This document shows, piece after piece, positions 62,335-64,000 of a stretch of DNA of 64,000 nt. The position numbers and the translations under genes are program-made. Within the stretch, counting starts at the first letter, position 1. Every line of letters starts with the position of its first letter. Location: contig NZ_CADDWH010000001.1 in NCBI RefSeq assembly GCF_902809865.1, positions 1,240,001 through 1,304,000 of the forward strand, in the 5' to 3' direction. The notes beneath the pieces are model-generated. The model did not search any database. It was not told where the DNA came from and was given only the letters and a program-made list of their open reading frames with translations. This DNA is from Halobacillus sp. Marseille-Q1614 (lineage in GTDB: Bacteria; Bacillota; Bacilli; Bacillales; Halobacillaceae).

Positions 62335-63477
62335 TTAGCAGCCTAACTGACGAGCAATGACCATACGCTGTATTTCTGAAGTTCCTTCACCGATTTCCAG
62401 CAGCTTCGCATCGCGCAGGAAACGCTCGACTTCATATTCCCTCATGTAACCATAGCCGCCGTGAATCTGAATCGCCTGGTTTGCACTGCGGAAAGCTGTT
62501 TCAGAAGCGTACAGCTTGGCAAACGCCGCTTCTTTTGAAAAAGGTTTTCCTTGATCTTTCAGCCATGCTGCTTTAAGCACCATGTTCCTAGCAAGCTCGA
62601 CTTCCATCGCCATATCGGCAAGCTTAAATTGGATCGCCTGGAAGTTTGAAATCGGCTGGCCAAACTGTTTTCTTTCTTTGGCATAAGCGAGGGCTTTATC
62701 AAGAGAAGCCTGCGCAATTCCAAGTGCAAGGGCTGCGATAGAGATTCTTCCGCCATCTAACGTATAAAGAAACTGCTTAAATCCTCCATGTGGATCTCCT
62801 AGAATATTCTCTTTTGGAATCTCGACATCTTCTAAAATGATCTCAGATGTATTAGATCCGCGGACACCCATCTTTTCATAAGGGCTTGTAATCTTCATGC
62901 CTTTCGTATCTTTTGGAACAATAAAGGCCGAGATGATATTTTTGCCGTCTTCGCGCTTGCCGCTGACCGCCGTGACGGTAATTGAACGTGCATATTCGGC
63001 ATTTGTGATCCAGCATTTTTCACCATTGAGCACATATTTATCGCCTTTAAGCTCGGCACGAGTCTTCGTTCCTCCGGCATCCGAACCTGCGTTCGGTTCT
63101 GTCAGACCAAAAGAAGCTAACCCTTCTCCTTTAGCTAAAGGAACGAGATACTCCTGTTTCTGCTCTTCTGTACCGAAGTAATAAATAGGGCTTGCTCCAA
63201 GCGAAACAGCCGCCGCATAGCTTAAGCCGGTAGAACCGCATACTTTTCCTATCTCTTCAACGGCCAGCGCGTACGTAAGCGTATCGCCGCCTGAGCCACC
63301 ATATTCTTCTGGGAAGGGAATCCCCAGCAATCCGAGTTTACCCATCTCATCAAAAATGTCCTTAGGAAATTGAGCTTTTTCATCAATCTCCACTGCACGC
63401 GGGCGGATCACCTCATCAGCGAAATCACACACCATTTTTTTCGTCATTTCCTGCTCTTTCGTCAATTCAAAATTCAT
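62335..63477 (-). CDS. yngJ: Acyl-CoA dehydrogenase (YngJ, isovaleryl-CoA-dehydrogenase-like)
   Basis: This 380-residue FAD enzyme introduces a 2,3 double bond into acyl-CoA. It shows [26 protein letters not shown] for flavin binding, [15 protein letters not shown], and [39 protein letters not shown] at the C-terminus. Placement at the head of an operon with methylcrotonyl-type carboxylase, hydratase and HMG-CoA lyase points to isovaleryl-CoA or a similar branched substrate. AAAGGGGGAG precedes the ATG. A TetR-type palindrome and a perfect cre site lie directly upstream. Confidence 0.93.
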   Translation of the reverse strand: MNFELTKEQEMTKKMVCDFADEVIRPRAVEIDEKAQFPKDIFDEMGKLGLLGIPFPEEYGGSGGDTLTYALAVEEIGKVCGSTGLSYAAAVSLGASPIYYFGTEEQKQEYLVPLAKGEGLASFGLTEPNAGSDAGGTKTRAELKGDKYVLNGEKCWITNAEYARSITVTAVSGKREDGKNIISAFIVPKDTKGMKITSPYEKMGVRGSNTSEIILEDVEIPKENILGDPHGGFKQFLYTLDGGRISIAALALGIAQASLDKALAYAKERKQFGQPISNFQAIQFKLADMAMEVELARNMVLKAAWLKDQGKPFSKEAAFAKLYASETAFRSANQAIQIHGGYGYMREYEVERFLRDAKLLEIGEGTSEIQRMVIARQLGC

Positions 63478-63497
63478 TTTGCTCCCCCTTTCAAATA

Positions 63498-63515
63498 AGA
63501 CCGACTGGTTGGTCT
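63498..63515 (-). promoter_or_regulatory. Candidate TetR-family operator before yngJ
   Basis: AGACCGACTGGTTGGTCT has perfect 5-bp outer arms (AGACC/GGTCT) and further inner symmetry. It lies 21 bases before the yngJ start codon, downstream of a gene for a TetR-family protein, its likely ligand-responsive repressor. Confidence 0.55.
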
Positions 63516-63537
63516 GTATGAGGCAAAAATAAAAAAC

Positions 63538-63551
63538 TGAAAGCGTTTACT
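63538..63551. promoter_or_regulatory. CcpA cre site before yngJ
   Basis: TGAAAGCGTTTACT matches the cre consensus TGWAARCGYTWNCW at all 14 positions. It lies in the 75-base gap between the TetR gene and yngJ, so it probably imposes glucose repression on the operon. Confidence 0.7.
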
Positions 63552-63552
63552 T

Positions 63553-64000
63553 TTAGTTGTAAAAAAAAGGAACCTTAAGCATCTGCTCCTGGTAGTGAGC
63601 TTCGTTTCCTGTTGTTAAAAGCGAATGGAGCACTAAATCAATATAAGCATCGGCAATTTCATCAATCGAAAATTCTCCATCGGGGTCATACCATTTATAA
63701 ATCCAGTTCACCATGCCAAGAATGCTCATGGTTACTAGTATAGGTGGAACTTCTTTTCGGAAGTGGCCTGTTGTCTGACCTTCTTCAATGACTTGAAGAA
63801 CCATTTGCTTAAATTCATCACGTTTGCGCTTAATTTGTTTTTCATAAGCGGGTTTTAAATAAATACTTTCCTGATAAAAAACGGATATGTGCGGCTTATA
63901 AAGGTCAAACACTTTAACAAACGACCGGATGATCGCCTGGATTTGATAAACGGGTGAAGAATGAATCGCCATCGCTGCCCTCGCTTCCTTTGATACGTAT
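63553..64000 (-). CDS. TetR family regulator, C-terminal part (partial)
   Basis: The frame is open to the window edge, so the N-terminal DNA-binding domain lies beyond base 64000. The visible 149 residues start YVSKEARAAMAIHSS, matching the end of a TetR helix-turn-helix (the Y-x-SKE position), followed by a helical ligand domain with QMVLQVIEEGQTTGHFRKEVPP and SILGMVNWIYKWYDPDGEFS. The last pattern is common in FadR/AcrR-like regulators of acyl-CoA genes. It is co-directional with the yng operon 76 bases downstream, so it likely controls it in response to an acyl-CoA. B. subtilis yngJ lacks such a neighbour as far as I recall. Confidence 0.85.
   Translation of the reverse strand, partial: YVSKEARAAMAIHSSPVYQIQAIIRSFVKVFDLYKPHISVFYQESIYLKPAYEKQIKRKRDEFKQMVLQVIEEGQTTGHFRKEVPPILVTMSILGMVNWIYKWYDPDGEFSIDEIADAYIDLVLHSLLTTGNEAHYQEQMLKVPFFYN

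Noticed and set aside
63553-63972. Reading the last minus-strand ORF as a complete 139-aa protein starting at ATG 63972
   Set aside because: The frame stays open to the window edge and the upstream codons encode a TetR-like YVSKEARAA, so the gene is cut by the window.

Overview
The window is a chromosomal segment of a low-GC Gram-positive bacterium of the family Bacillaceae. Gene order and protein families are Bacillus-like (ponA-recU-yppE, ypsA-gpsB-rnpB-ypsC, bcsA-ypbQ, sbcDC, dynA, yngJIHGFE). Shine-Dalgarno sequences are strong, TTG starts are frequent, rnpB is type B, and many proteins are acidic. This fits a moderately halophilic genus such as Halobacillus or a relative, but the genus is an inference. 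No insertion sequence, prophage, CRISPR array, tRNA or rRNA was seen.

Layout. 0-5.2 kb: 5' end of ponA, recU, small yppE-region genes and a large RND efflux pump. 5.4-10 kb: cdd, ypsA, gpsB, RNase P RNA, the rRNA methyltransferase ypsC and an M32 carboxypeptidase. 10.3-14.6 kb: an SDR, a type III polyketide synthase and its methyltransferase partner, two small genes, an RNase HI-like protein and a queuosine-precursor transporter behind a preQ1-I-like riboswitch. 14.6-21.6 kb: one-carbon/folate genes (fhs, thyA, dfrA), mobA and a Tat cluster (tatA-tatA-tatC). 21.9-29 kb: sbcDC, ung and fused msrAB. 29-39.3 kb: housekeeping and poorly characterised genes ending with the two-headed dynamin dynA. 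39.3-47.5 kb: a lipoprotein chaperone-like protein, a leaderless Cu/Zn-SOD, cold-shock genes, ABC-F, a LysM/3D protein and cvfB. 47.5-53.5 kb is the most accessory-looking part: a permuted papain-fold hydrolase, a GH42 beta-galactosidase with a cre site, a VOC protein and a two-gene operon that closely matches sulfolipid (SQDG) biosynthesis, sqdB-sqdX. 53.8-64 kb: an acyl/acetyl-CoA synthetase convergent with a complete yngJIHGFE-type operon for branched-chain acyl-CoA (leucine/isovalerate) breakdown, preceded by a TetR-family regulator gene that runs off the window.

Most notable points: (1) a UDP-sulfoquinovose synthase plus sulfoquinovosyltransferase operon in a non-photosynthetic Firmicute; (2) a 24-26 bp intergenic repeat present four times between 44.9 and 51.1 kb, in direct pairs that flank two gene blocks and always in the orientation of those genes; (3) a preQ1-I-like aptamer overlapping the ribosome binding site of the YpdP/YhhQ transporter; (4) a YozE-like gene whose conserved N-terminus seems to begin at an ATC codon; (5) an apparently cytoplasmic Cu/Zn-SOD with a full ligand set; (6) several candidate regulatory sites (Fur-, CcpA-, TetR-type and two unassigned palindromes).
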